A DNA stretch of 64,000 nucleotides from Pseudooceanicola antarcticus (GCF_900215355.1 NZ_OBEA01000010.1:1-64000), one strand, 5' to 3'; positions 7,961 to 16,364 are shown, counted from the first letter of the stretch. The notes: a model not told the origin generated them from the sequence alone. Numbers and translations are program-made.

Positions 7961-9013
7961 ATGCTCTACAAATCATTGATTTCCTTATACGGTTCATCGC
8001 TTGCGGGTAGATCGGCTCCTGCTGACGACCTAGTTTGGCACTTTACGCCGTCCGAGGATCTGAGGCTTTTTCGCGAGTATGCGCTCGATGCCCTGCAGCA
8101 GGCGAAAGTGTACCTGCTCGACCCTATGGCTGCAGCCTATGCCGATACGCTTCATGACGCAGTCGCCAAACAGGCTTCGGAAACCGGTCTTCCCGCAATG
8201 GCCATTCTGGGTGAGGTAAAGCTCCCCGCCGACGTTGTTTGGGTCGAATTTGACGATCGAGAGCTGGGTGTCGCGCGCTTTGAACGGGCTTCACCAGTAA
8301 CGAGACATGACGACAAACCCATAGGCACTGGTCTACGCGGCTATCTCATCGATGATCGAAACAATGGCCACTTGCGCATCACGATGTTCCATCGCCGCGA
8401 CAATTCGCGGGTCGTCGATCCAATCTGCGCTTTGCTCGTGAAGCGAACTCCGACAGGCGAGTTGAACTACGACAACGTCGAAGTCGAGTTGAGCCGTTCC
8501 ATGGTCGAATTCCGTGTGCGGAGCGGTGATACGATGGAAATGATCAACGGTCGGCGCACGGTGCACCAAGTTGAAACAGGCTACGATCTTTTCATCCCCT
8601 ACGCGCTCTTTGCAATGCTGGTTTCCCCGGACTTGGGTGGCATCATTCCCACGGAAAACGAGACGTTCACAGCCAAGGATGCAAAGACCGCTCGAAAGTT
8701 CGGGAAGTCCTGGATTCTAGGCGCGCAGAAATCCCATCTTACAATCCGCATTGGTCCGCAGGCCGCGGCTCACATGCAGGAGCGGCAGGCTCGCCTTGAG
8801 TTTGAGCGTCAGGTCCAAGACGGGCGAAGCGGCCCTGTTCGCCATTGGGTGAGCGAACATGAGCGGCGCTATCGCAGCGGTAAAGTTGTGTTGGTGAAGG
8901 GGCACCACAGAGGGCAATTGCCTGCGCCTAATCTGCCAACGCGTGTGATGGGACCAAAACCCGAGGCAACGATTTTCGAGTTGGACGCAGTTGATCCGTC
9001 CAACCCAGACTGA
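7961..9013 (+). CDS. Hypothetical protein, 350 aa
   Basis: The frame is open from 7883, but the ATG at 7961 (MLYKSLISLYGSS) starts a better N terminus than the Arg-rich stretch before it. The protein looks soluble and mixed alpha/beta. The centre has DRELGVARFERASPVTRHDD and DYNVEVELS-like beta-rich segments, and the C-terminal third is charged helix (MQERQARLEFERQVQDGR) followed by a basic tail HERRYRSGKVVLVKGHHRG that may bind nucleic acid. I do not recognise the family. Codon choice is less GC-rich at third positions than in the neighbouring ssb gene, which suggests it arrived separately as cargo. No operon partner is evident. Confidence 0.65.
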   Translation: MLYKSLISLYGSSLAGRSAPADDLVWHFTPSEDLRLFREYALDALQQAKVYLLDPMAAAYADTLHDAVAKQASETGLPAMAILGEVKLPADVVWVEFDDRELGVARFERASPVTRHDDKPIGTGLRGYLIDDRNNGHLRITMFHRRDNSRVVDPICALLVKRTPTGELNYDNVEVELSRSMVEFRVRSGDTMEMINGRRTVHQVETGYDLFIPYALFAMLVSPDLGGIIPTENETFTAKDAKTARKFGKSWILGAQKSHLTIRIGPQAAAHMQERQARLEFERQVQDGRSGPVRHWVSEHERRYRSGKVVLVKGHHRGQLPAPNLPTRVMGPKPEATIFELDAVDPSNPD

Positions 9014-9719
9014 ACCCGGAGTTTTCCATGCAGCCATGTCGTCTGCCGTCAATCTATCGTCGCCACATTGACGAACAGCCGTAGTTTTCGGCCGTGACCT
9101 GACCAGGTCGGCGCCAAGAGCTCAGGGAGCCGGAAATCCAACAATGCTGGCGCGAAGCGGTATCCGCTCTCCCCGATCAGTTCGGCCAGGAAGTGGCCCA
9201 TACCGTGGCGATGGCTTCCGCCTTGGTGCAACCTTTCACCATGCACCAATCCAAGACCGTGGAGAATGCCCCGGCGACTTCCTTTTGCATTTTCTGTACG
9301 CGTGGAGCGACAGCGCCCCGAGATCGCAATCAGCTTTTGGTTGCGGTCCGCGTCCGGAATATTCCGGTATCGATAGCCCGTCGCAGCAAGGCCCTGCATT
9401 TCCCAACAGGTAAGGGCAGGGGGGCGAGAGCCGGTGATCGAAAGTTGCGCCGCTGGTGGGGTGCAGGGCTTTGGGTCAAACAGTCCGATTGGCAAGGGGA
9501 CATGGTCTGGCATGGGCTCCCCGCATCTCTCCGTCTCCTGGGCCATCCCTTCGACTGACAATCCCCTAATCCCGTTCGGTCTCCTGCGCGCAACCCCGCG
9601 TCAGTCCGGGCCGTGTTGGCCGCCTTTGGCGTCCTGCCCGCTCCACCCCGGTCCTCTGGGGGTGTCCGGTGTCCATGCTGTCCACCGTGCACGCGTCACC
9701 CGACGGGCTTTTTCAGGGT
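9014..9719. other. Stretch without a supportable gene
   Basis: Overlapping frames exist on both strands (plus 9193-9558, minus 9049-9561), but none has a ribosome site, recognisable motif or clear codon pattern. It may be decayed sequence between the 7961 gene and ssb. The last 90 bases have further small inverted repeats (for example CACCCC with GGGGTG near 9650-9665) that belong to the ssb leader. Confidence 0.4.
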
Positions 9720-9748
9720 CTTGTCGAAGGGACGGTCCCGAAGACAGG
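9720..9748 (+). ncRNA. Hairpin leader of ssb
   Basis: CTTGTC (9720-9725) pairs with GACAGG (9743-9748, one wobble) around a small inner hairpin GGGA-CGG-TCCC (9729-9739). It ends 17 bp before the ssb ATG. ssb is one of the gene types for which radC RNA leaders have been described. Confidence 0.45.
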
Positions 9749-9765
9749 AAAAACAGGAGCTTATC

Positions 9766-10170
9766 ATGCAGAACATCGTCATCCTCGCCGGCAACATCGG
9801 TCAGACCCCCGAAGTCCGCACCACCCAGAGCGGCACCAAGATCACCAACTTCAGCCTCGCCACCTCGCGCCCCCGCCTCTCGGAAGGTCGTGTGATGCGC
9901 GACGAGAACGGCTACCGTGTCATGGACACCGAATGGCACCGCATCACCTGCTTCAACGGTCTCGGCAAGACGGTCGCGGAGCATTGCGAAAAGGGGATGA
10001 AGGTCCTCGTCCACGGCCGCATTCACTACACCAAGTGGATCGACAGCATGGGGAACGACCGCTACGGCTGCGAGATCATCGCTGAGAAGGTCGACTTCCT
10101 GAGCCGCCCGAAGTCGGCCGAGAACGAAAACCCCGAGCTGGTCGACCGCGACGACGAGATCCCGTTCTGA
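9766..10170 (+). CDS. ssb: Single-stranded DNA-binding protein
   Basis: 134 residues. Starts MQNIVILAGNIGQTPEVRTT, the canonical SSB OB-fold opening, followed by TKITNFSLATSRP, the WHRITCFNGLGKTVAEHCEKGMKV-type block and VHGRIHYTKW. The C terminus ends VDRDDEIPF, the acidic tip that binds SSB partners. It binds ssDNA during replication and conjugative entry. The start at 9766 is preceded by CAGGAG and matches the family; upstream in-frame codons belong to the leader. Plasmid ssb genes are typical of regions that enter the recipient first as ssDNA. Two hairpins follow, one of them enclosing the stop codon. Confidence 0.96.
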   Translation: MQNIVILAGNIGQTPEVRTTQSGTKITNFSLATSRPRLSEGRVMRDENGYRVMDTEWHRITCFNGLGKTVAEHCEKGMKVLVHGRIHYTKWIDSMGNDRYGCEIIAEKVDFLSRPKSAENENPELVDRDDEIPF

Positions 10171-10214
10171 GGAACGGGGTCTCCCCCTCGGGCCCGGTGG
10201 GAAAACCCGCCGGG
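10161..10214 (+). terminator. Paired hairpins at the end of ssb
   Basis: CCCGTTC-TGAG-GAACGGG (10161-10178) holds the ssb stop codon in its loop. CCCGGTGGG-AAAA-CCCGCCGGG (10193-10214) follows and is terminator-like, without a T-run. Confidence 0.55.
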
Positions 10215-10408
10215 TTCGAAAAAAACTTGATCGGGCAGTCGTATTGCCAGCTATCGTCACAGCACATCTTCTACAAGCCGACCACCCGAATTAGAGTGCG
10301 ATTGTGCAAGTTTCGCTTGGATGCCCGGCGCATGACCGATGCCCGTCATCTTCGCAATTTAGCGCACATATTTGGAAGCCCGGTGAGGTTCATTTGTGAA
10401 AGTGGAAA

Positions 10409-12700
10409 ATGATTGAACGTATTCAACTCCTTAGAAATATTGGTCAGTTCGATAGTGTCAGCCCGCCGCCGCAGACATCCCTGACCCCGTTCTCCCTAAT
10501 TTATGGTGAAAACGGTCGCGGGAAGACGACGATCGCCGCTGTTCTGCGCTCTCTTGCAACGAACAATCCCAGCTTGGTCACGGACCGGCACAGGCTTGGA
10601 GCGCAGCACCCGCCCCACGTTGTTATCGGTCATGCAGGTGGGCAAAGCGTCTTTCTCAACGGTGCCTGGACACAGCCGCTGCCGCAGGTTGCCATATTCG
10701 ATGACGCCTTTGTCTCTGCGAACGTCTGTTCCGGCATCGAGCTACAGACGGCACATCGCCAGAACCTGCATGAGCTTATTTTGGGGGCCCAGGGCGTTGC
10801 GCTGAACAGCACACTTCATGGCCATGTCACACGCATCGAAGAACACAATACCAGACTTCGCGAGTTGTCTGACGCGATACCTGCGAACGCGCGGGGCCCG
10901 TACAAGGTCGATACCTATTGTAGTCTGGAGCAAGACCCGGCCATCGACGCGAAGATTCAGGACGCAGAGCGCCGTCTGGCTGCTGCACGCTCCGCTGATG
11001 CGATACGTCAGCGACCAGGATTTCAGGAAATCGGTCTGCCGGATTTCGATTTCGATGCAATTGACGCCGTGCTGGATCGCAGCTTGCCCGACCTTGATGC
11101 TGCTGCCGCCGATCGAGTTCGCGCGCACATCGTAAAGCTCGGACGCGGCGGCGAGGGCTGGGTCTCAGACGGCATGGCACGTATCGAACCGGTGTCCGAG
11201 GGTCTTGACGAGGAGATTTGCCCCTTCTGTGCTCAGGACCTCGGCCGCTCCGATGTGATTGCTCACTACCGAGCCTATTTTAGTCAAGCCTACGAAGACC
11301 TGAAGTCTGCCATCAGGCAGACAGGCGTTTCGATACGCGATACGCATGCCGGAGACATTCCGTCTGCCTTCGAGCGTGACATTCGCACCGCTGCTCAGGC
11401 TCACGAATTCTGGAAGGACTTCGCTGACCTACCGGAAATCGATGTCGATACCGCCGCAATCGCCCGTCAGTGGAACGCTGCCCGCGAGGGGGTGCTGGAG
11501 CAGCTTCGCGCTAAGGCCGCTGCGCCTCTGGATCGCATGGCACTTTCGCCCGAGGTTCGTCAGGCCGTAATGGACTTTCGCGCGCGCATTGCAGAAGTAG
11601 CTGCTCTGTCCCAGCGTCTCGGTGCCGTCAACGCGCGGCTTGATATTGTGAAGGAACAGGCGCAAGCCGATGATCTCGCGGCTCTGACCAATGACCTGGC
11701 GAAGTTGAAGGCGCAGCAGGCCCGCTTCGATCCCGCCGTCATGCCGCACTGCGATGCCTACACGGCAGAAAAGACCGCCAAGGCGGCAACGGAAACTCTC
11801 CGCACCCAAGCTCGCGCGGCGCTCGACCAGTATCGGGAACAGATTTTTCCTGCCTACGAGACCGCGATCAACGAATACCTGCGGCGCTTTGCGGCATCCT
11901 TTCGTTTGGGGGACGTCCAGTCCGTCAACAATCGCTCCGGCTCATCCGCGTCTTACTGCGTCGTCATCAACCAGCAAAACGTCAACGTTACGGCAGACCA
12001 GGGGCCGTCTTTCCGAAATACGTTGAGCGCGGGAGACAGGAACACGCTTGCTCTGGCTTTCTTCTTTGCATCGCTGGATCAGGACCCCGACCTCGCGAAC
12101 AAGATCGTAGTCATCGATGATCCAATGACCAGTCTAGACGAACACCGCACCCTGCGGACACGCGAAGAAATCATGGCGCTGACTGCAAGAGTGCAGCAAG
12201 TGATCATGCTGTCCCATTCGAAGTCTTTTTTGTGCAACCTGTGGGAACAGTCTGACCGGAACGTTTCGACGGCACTGCGCATCAACCGGGCTGCTGTCGG
12301 TTCGGAGATTACTGTTTGGGATGTTCGTAACGATAGTATCTCGGAACATGACAAGCGCCATGAACTCGTCAGAGGTTATTTACAGGCAGCTGATCCCGAC
12401 AAAGAACGTCAGATTGCTGCGGCGCTTCGACCAATTCTGGAAGCCTTTATGCGTGTTGCGTATCCCGAGTATTTTCCGCCGGGAACGCTTCTTGGTCCCT
12501 TCCTCGGATTGTGCGAACAGCGCGTAGGCGGGAACAACGAGATATTGTCGGCTGGCGACATTGTGGAACTAAGAGCGTTGCTCGGGTATGCGAACCTTTT
12601 CCACCACGATACGAACCCCGCCTGGCAAACGGCCGCGATCAATGATGCCGAATTGACTGATTTCGCGGAGCGAACACTACTATTTGCTTCGCGGCGGTGA
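10409..12700 (+). CDS. COG4694-type AAA ATPase, putative RloC/PrrC-like anticodon nuclease
   Basis: 763 residues. ABC/SMC-like ATPase head with Walker A GENGRGKTT near 33-41 and Walker B VVIDDPMTSLDEHR near 567-580. A CPFC motif at 271-274 sits in the helical middle, like the zinc-hook of RloC. The last 100 residues carry R674-x3-E678 and FHHD at 731-734. PrrC and RloC tRNases use an Arg-x3-Glu...His active site, so a wobble-nucleotide-cutting tRNase is plausible. The Glu-His distance here (54 residues) is longer than I recall for PrrC, so the nuclease call is tentative. It starts at ATG 10409 and is a single gene without an adjacent restriction enzyme, inserted between ssb and DUF932. Its third-position GC is lower than its neighbours, which points to cargo. 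Confidence 0.75.
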   Translation: MIERIQLLRNIGQFDSVSPPPQTSLTPFSLIYGENGRGKTTIAAVLRSLATNNPSLVTDRHRLGAQHPPHVVIGHAGGQSVFLNGAWTQPLPQVAIFDDAFVSANVCSGIELQTAHRQNLHELILGAQGVALNSTLHGHVTRIEEHNTRLRELSDAIPANARGPYKVDTYCSLEQDPAIDAKIQDAERRLAAARSADAIRQRPGFQEIGLPDFDFDAIDAVLDRSLPDLDAAAADRVRAHIVKLGRGGEGWVSDGMARIEPVSEGLDEEICPFCAQDLGRSDVIAHYRAYFSQAYEDLKSAIRQTGVSIRDTHAGDIPSAFERDIRTAAQAHEFWKDFADLPEIDVDTAAIARQWNAAREGVLEQLRAKAAAPLDRMALSPEVRQAVMDFRARIAEVAALSQRLGAVNARLDIVKEQAQADDLAALTNDLAKLKAQQARFDPAVMPHCDAYTAEKTAKAATETLRTQARAALDQYREQIFPAYETAINEYLRRFAASFRLGDVQSVNNRSGSSASYCVVINQQNVNVTADQGPSFRNTLSAGDRNTLALAFFFASLDQDPDLANKIVVIDDPMTSLDEHRTLRTREEIMALTARVQQVIMLSHSKSFLCNLWEQSDRNVSTALRINRAAVGSEITVWDVRNDSISEHDKRHELVRGYLQAADPDKERQIAAALRPILEAFMRVAYPEYFPPGTLLGPFLGLCEQRVGGNNEILSAGDIVELRALLGYANLFHHDTNPAWQTAAINDAELTDFAERTLLFASRR

Positions 12701-12735
12701 CCTTTTGAGAGTGAAAGGAGTGCCGGTTTCCCGGT

Positions 12736-12775
12736 GACGGGTTGAGGGCTGGGAGAGTGGCTTCCGGCGCCCGTC
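12736..12775 (+). ncRNA. Nested-hairpin leader of DUF932 gene (radC-motif-like)
   Basis: Outer stem GACGGG (12736-12741) with CCCGTC (12770-12775), extendable by two pairs. Inner stem GGGAG (12751-12755) with CTTCC (12761-12765) around AGTGG. The block from GGGAG to CCCGTCG equals the leader before the ParB-like gene at 4412. Confidence 0.6.
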
Positions 12776-12789
12776 GCGGGAGATAGCCG

Positions 12790-13989
12790 ATGGGCGTTGT
12801 GGAAGTTCTGGAACCGGTCGCACCGACGCGGGCAGGTGGCTGGAAAGTGGATGTGAGCCGGGGTGACCGGAACGGGCGGGTGTCGTCCGAATGGTTCAAT
12901 CGGCCGGATGACGAGCGGTATCTGTCGCTCGACGATCTCTGGGCCAATGTGAAAGGTCGCTCCGAGCGCAGCCGCAGCAGGGTGGTTCAGACAGCCGACA
13001 TCCGTGTCGAGGCAACGCGCGACAGCGCTGAGCGATTGCACCTGGTCTTGCCGAAAGCGCAGGAACCCGTAGCGCCCACACACTGGGCCTTCGGCCAGCT
13101 CGCCAGCATTGTCGGCGCTCCGGCCTCCTACCTGCGGCAGCTGCCTGCTCCTCTGGCGGGGATCAACCTGCAATACGGTTTGACCAACCACCGCGCCGAG
13201 CAGGTGAAGACCTTCGAGACCGAGGATGGCCGCACGGAACTGCGCGCCGTGACCGGTCCCGACTACGGCCGCATCCATGACTTCGAGCTTGTCGAGGCAG
13301 TTCAGCGCATCGCGGGCAATGGTACGGGCGATACGCGTTGGAAGGTGCCGGGTGTGCTGGATTGGTCGACCGGGGTCTACAACCCCGATGTCGAAATCAG
13401 CCGCGACACGACCACGCTCTACGCCTCGGACCGCGACGTCTTCCTGTTCCTGGTCGACGACCGCAATCCGATCGAAGCAGGCAAGTTGCCCGACGGCTCC
13501 CCCGATCTCTATTTCCGGGGCTTCTACTGCTGGAACTCCGAGGTGGGGGCAAAGACCCTCGGCATGGCGAGCTTCTACTTGCGGGCGGTGTGCCAGAACC
13601 GGAACCTGTGGGGCGTCGAGGATTTCCAGGAGATCAAGATCCGCCACTCGAAATACGCCGCGTCGCGCTTCGCACATGAGGCGGCGCCGGCGCTGACGCG
13701 GTTTGCCAATTCCTCGCCGCAGGGGTTCGTGAACGGGATCCGGGCAGCTCGACAGCAGGTCGTGGCGCGCAGCGACGAGGACCGTGCCGATTTCCTGCGG
13801 AAGCGCGGTTTCTCGAAAGCCGAATCCGGCAAGATCATCGAGAAGGTTCTGATGGAGGAAGGCCGCCCGCCCGAGAGCATCTTCGATTTTGTGCAGGGCA
13901 TCACGCGGCTTGCGCGCGACAAGACCCAGCAGGATGCGCGCCTCGACATGGAAGGGCGCGCCAAGAAGCTCCTCGACCGGGTCGGCTGA
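12790..13989 (+). CDS. DUF932 domain protein
   Basis: 399 residues, full length for the DUF932 family found on conjugative plasmids and some phages. Recognisable stretches are FGQLASIVGAPASYLRQLP (about 98-117), TGPDYGRIHDFELVEAV and FRGFYCWNSEVGAKTLGMAS near 243. The family has been linked to DNA entry and anti-restriction, but no biochemical role is settled. Start ATG 12790 follows the leader hairpin, with GGGAGAT as a weak ribosome site. It is the first of a run of genes (DUF932, radC, 14667, DUF6878) each with its own structured leader. A hairpin at 14006 ends it. Confidence 0.88.
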   Translation: MGVVEVLEPVAPTRAGGWKVDVSRGDRNGRVSSEWFNRPDDERYLSLDDLWANVKGRSERSRSRVVQTADIRVEATRDSAERLHLVLPKAQEPVAPTHWAFGQLASIVGAPASYLRQLPAPLAGINLQYGLTNHRAEQVKTFETEDGRTELRAVTGPDYGRIHDFELVEAVQRIAGNGTGDTRWKVPGVLDWSTGVYNPDVEISRDTTTLYASDRDVFLFLVDDRNPIEAGKLPDGSPDLYFRGFYCWNSEVGAKTLGMASFYLRAVCQNRNLWGVEDFQEIKIRHSKYAASRFAHEAAPALTRFANSSPQGFVNGIRAARQQVVARSDEDRADFLRKRGFSKAESGKIIEKVLMEEGRPPESIFDFVQGITRLARDKTQQDARLDMEGRAKKLLDRVG

Positions 13990-14005
13990 CGCCGGGCCCG
14001 ACAAC

Positions 14006-14034
14006 GCGACCGCCTCGCGCGCGGCGGCGGTCGC
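14006..14034 (+). terminator. Hairpin after DUF932 gene
   Basis: GCGACCGCC (14006-14014) and GGCGGTCGC (14026-14034) are exact complements 17 bp after the stop, followed by ACTTTCCCC. Confidence 0.6.
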
Positions 14035-14062
14035 ACTTTCCCCTTCCACAGGCACGCCACTG

Positions 14063-14087
14063 GCCCCGCCCCGAGAGGGCAAGGGGC
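14063..14087 (+). ncRNA. Nested-hairpin leader of radC
   Basis: Outer GCCCC (14063-14067) with GGGGC (14083-14087); inner GCCC (14068-14071) with GGGC (14077-14080) around CGAGA. It has the same nested shape and a purine loop as at the other leader sites, here directly before the radC gene for which the motif is named. Confidence 0.5.
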
Positions 14088-14116
14088 TTCGGCCTGCGCA
14101 ATCAGCGAGAACCCCC

Positions 14117-14557
14117 ATGACCCCCCAGGAAGAAACTGTCATCCTCGAGGCCCGTGACATCCTCGGCCGATACCTAAGCCAGAACCCGGTCATCGGCAGC
14201 TGGCAGGCGCTGCTGGACTATTGCGCGCTCACCGTCCGCGGACCGGTCGAGCGCTTCCACGTGCTCTACCTCGACCGCAAGAACCGCATCATCTCCGATG
14301 AGCTTCTCTCGACCGGCACGGTCGACCATGTCCCGGTCTATCCGCGCGAGGTGATCAAGCGGGCGCTGATGCTGAACGCAAGCGCCCTGATCCTGATCCA
14401 CAACCACCCCTCGGGCGATCCGTCACCGTCGGAGGCCGATCTCAGCATGACCGGGGAGATCCAGAAGGGGTGCAAGTATCTCGGCCTGACGCTGCACGAC
14501 CACATCATCGTCGGCGCCGGGACCGAGCTGAGCTTGCGGGCCCTCGGCAAGCTCTGA
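14117..14557 (+). CDS. radC: RadC-like JAB/MPN domain protein
   Basis: 146 residues, comprising only the RadC JAB domain without the N-terminal helix-hairpin-helix of chromosomal RadC (about 220 residues). The metal-binding JAMM motif is intact: HNHPSGDPSPSEAD from residue 95. Despite the old name it is not proven to act in repair. Plasmid and phage copies are common in anti-restriction clusters. ATG 14117 was chosen because the family similarity begins at once (EETVILEARDILGRYL) and the upstream frame lies in the leader. A terminator hairpin follows the stop. Confidence 0.9.
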   Translation: MTPQEETVILEARDILGRYLSQNPVIGSWQALLDYCALTVRGPVERFHVLYLDRKNRIISDELLSTGTVDHVPVYPREVIKRALMLNASALILIHNHPSGDPSPSEADLSMTGEIQKGCKYLGLTLHDHIIVGAGTELSLRALGKL

Positions 14558-14577
14558 CGCTGCGGCCAGATATATCA

Positions 14578-14607
14578 CCGTCGCCCCTTCGAGGAAGAGG
14601 GCGGCGG
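14578..14607 (+). terminator. Hairpin terminator after radC
   Basis: CCGTCGCCC (14578-14586) pairs with GGGCGGCGG (14599-14607), nine pairs with one G-U, followed by TTTGG. Confidence 0.55.
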
Positions 14608-14617
14608 TTTGGTCTTT

Positions 14618-14654
14618 GACGGATGAAGCGGGGAGAGCGGCTTCCCGCGCCGTC
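14618..14654 (+). ncRNA. Nested-hairpin leader of 14667 gene (radC-motif-like)
   Basis: Outer GACGG (14618-14622) with CCGTC (14650-14654). Inner GGGGAG (14630-14635) with CTTCCC (14641-14646) around AGCGG. Relative to the leaders at 4357 and 12736 the loop changes T to C and the inner stem gains one G-C pair, so pairing is kept. Confidence 0.6.
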
Positions 14655-14666
14655 GGAGATCTTCCC

Positions 14667-15185
14667 ATGTTTGACCTGCCCTTGCCAATCCAGCCGACCG
14701 CCCAAGCACGGGGCGTTCCGCCGCATTTTCCTTCAGGCGAGACAGACCCCAACAGCCCCTTTGCCCTGACCCTGTCGCGCCGCGCGCCGGCCGATCTCAT
14801 GTCGGGCCGGGCCGCGCCGCTGATCCTTTCCCGCTTTGCGACTCTGGCCGAGGCCATGCAGGGCGCGATTGACCATGCCGAGAGCATCGCCCCCGATGCC
14901 GCGCCCCAGCTTCTGGCGATCCTCGACCGCGACGAGCGCCTCGTGCTGGCCGGGGCTGCCGGCGACCATGCCGTCGCGTGGTGTCACCCGGTGATGAGCG
15001 CGGCCGAAGCGCGGGGCGTCGTGACCGAGGCAAGCCAGCTGCGCGCGCAGGCCGGCCGCGCGTCCGCCTGGGGCGAGCCCGATCTGGCGGCTCAGTTGCG
15101 CCACCGCGCCGATCTTCTGGATGCCCGGCTCGTCGACCCGCTTTGGCGCGCTTTTGTCGCCAGGGCGCTGCAGGTCGCGGCGTGA
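14667..15185 (+). CDS. Hypothetical plasmid protein, 172 aa
   Basis: Starts MFDLPLPIQPTAQARGVPPH after a conserved leader hairpin. The first 45 residues are Pro-rich and probably disordered; the rest is alpha-helical and Ala/Arg-rich (DPLWRAFVARALQVAA at the end). No signal peptide, membrane helix or catalytic motif. I do not recognise a named family, although such a gene is regularly seen between radC and DUF6878 genes on related plasmids. It is probably co-regulated with those by the shared leader type. Confidence 0.75.
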   Translation: MFDLPLPIQPTAQARGVPPHFPSGETDPNSPFALTLSRRAPADLMSGRAAPLILSRFATLAEAMQGAIDHAESIAPDAAPQLLAILDRDERLVLAGAAGDHAVAWCHPVMSAAEARGVVTEASQLRAQAGRASAWGEPDLAAQLRHRADLLDARLVDPLWRAFVARALQVAA

Positions 15186-15218
15186 CGCCCGAGAGACAGA
15201 GAAGGGCAGGGGGGATTT

Positions 15219-15258
15219 GGAGCTTGTCCGGGGGAGAGAGATCGCCCGGCGCGGCTCC
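15219..15258 (+). ncRNA. Nested-hairpin leader of the DUF6878 gene
   Basis: Outer GGAGC (15219-15223) with GCTCC (15254-15258). Inner CCGGG (15228-15232) with CCCGG (15245-15249) enclosing GGAGAGAGATCG. It carries the same GGGGAGAG core as the other leaders and ends 28 bp before the ATG. Confidence 0.5.
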
Positions 15259-15286
15259 GATCCTTCCCCCTTACCGGAGACACCCG

Positions 15287-15778
15287 ATGAACCTGACTGA
15301 ACCCACCCTTGCACCGCCGATGGCACCCCCGACCGCCGACATGGCGAAGATCTTCGCGGCGCATGCCGAACGCACCGCCCGCATCGACGCACTGCGCCCT
15401 GGCAACAAGGACCGCCTCTTCGATGGTCTTACGGCCGCCGGCATCACGCATGTCACCGTCACCTTCGACGGTGCCGGTGACAGCGGCCAGATCGAAAGCA
15501 TCGGCGCGTGGTCCGGTGAAACCGCCGTCGACTTCCCCGCGACCGAGATCGCCTATGCGGCGCTTACCTGGGACCACCCCGAAGTCGAGATGCGGCAGCT
15601 CTCGCTCGAAGATGTCGTCGAGCAACTGGCCTACGACTTCCTTTCCGACACCCATGGCGGCTGGGAGAACAACGACGGCGCTTACGGCGAGTTCTGCTTC
15701 GACGCCGCGGCTCGCTGCATCCATCTCGAGTTCAACGAGCGCTTCACCTCGTCCGAACTCTACACCCATGATTTCTGA
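15287..15778 (+). CDS. DUF6878 family protein
   Basis: 163 residues; the body (residues 20-163) matches the family I know as DUF6878 on Rhodobacteraceae and Sphingomonad plasmids, with GITHVTVTFDGAGDSGQIE, EDVVEQLAYDFLSDTHGGWENNDGA-type and a C-terminal FNERFTSSELYTHDF. Function unknown; the fold is probably a small alpha/beta domain. ATG 15287 lies behind the leader and a CCGGAGA ribosome site. The broken DUF6915 gene follows 10 bp later and the two are usually partners. Confidence 0.8.
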   Translation: MNLTEPTLAPPMAPPTADMAKIFAAHAERTARIDALRPGNKDRLFDGLTAAGITHVTVTFDGAGDSGQIESIGAWSGETAVDFPATEIAYAALTWDHPEVEMRQLSLEDVVEQLAYDFLSDTHGGWENNDGAYGEFCFDAAARCIHLEFNERFTSSELYTHDF

Positions 15779-15787
15779 GGGGCGGCG

Positions 15788-16165
15788 ATGGCACATCCCT
15801 ATCACCACGCCCTCTCCTCGGTGAAGAAATGGGGCGGCACGGTCGACGATTTCATGGCGGTGCATGCCTAGTTCGACCAGAGCAAGGAGATCACCGCCGA
15901 CTTCCGGCACCGGGCGCTGCGTCACCATGCGGAGGGCATCTTCATGGCTGAGACGATTTTCGGCCCGACCCTCACGCTCTCGACCGGACGCATCATCCCG
16001 ACCCGCTGGGTCGGCGAGCAGCATGTGAAGGAGGACCTCGGCTTCATCCCGAGTTTTGCCGACTGGGTGAAGGCCATCCGGCCAGAGCCGTGGATGGGCC
16101 GGACCGCGCGGATCGAGGCCCTGGTCGATCCGCATCTCGCCTCGCCCGTGGTCGAGGTCAGCTGA
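15788..16165 (+). pseudogene. DUF6915 family gene interrupted by an amber codon
   Basis: From ATG 15788 the frame reads MAHPYHHALSSVKKWGGTVD, then TAG at 15869-15871 (codon 28), then continues in the same frame FDQSKEITADFRHRALRHHA to the TGA at 16163. The whole 126-codon frame matches DUF6915 proteins; at the TAG position relatives have tryptophan (TGG), so one base change explains it. No frameshift is present. The downstream part could still be made from ATG 15944 (MAETIFGPTLTLSTGR). It is either a recent inactivation, a sequencing error or an amber codon that is read through. Confidence 0.8.
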
Positions 16166-16166
16166 G

Positions 16167-16364
16167 ATGACCGATCCGGCCTATCAGCGCCTCGGCCTGC
16201 CGGCGACGGCGTCGCCCTATACGGTCCTGCGGGCAGCGGTCCGGGCGCTGCATCCCGACACGCGCGCGGTTCGCGGCTTCCGGGCCGCGCGCAAGCGCTT
16301 CTACCGGCAGATGCTCTGCGAGCATACCGCGCGACAGGCGGCGGGCGACACACCAACCGGCTGA
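16167..16364 (+). CDS. Small conserved plasmid protein, 65 aa
   Basis: Starts one base after the DUF6915 stop, so it is probably coupled. The basic protein MTDPAYQRLGLPATASPYTV continues with VRALHPDTRAVRGFRAARKRF and is predicted all-helical. The YxxLGLPxTAS opening and an HPD tripeptide recall J-domains, but the helix II/III layout is too short and the resemblance may be chance. Function unknown. Confidence 0.6.
   Translation: MTDPAYQRLGLPATASPYTVLRAAVRALHPDTRAVRGFRAARKRFYRQMLCEHTARQAAGDTPTG

Noticed and set aside
9049-9561. Minus-strand frame of 170 codons and overlapping plus frame 9193-9558
   Set aside because: Neither shows a motif, ribosome site or consistent codon pattern; left as unassigned sequence.
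12409-14193. 594-codon minus-strand open frame opposite the DUF932 gene
   Set aside because: Long antisense frames are expected in GC-rich coding DNA; DUF932 on the plus strand is clearly the gene.
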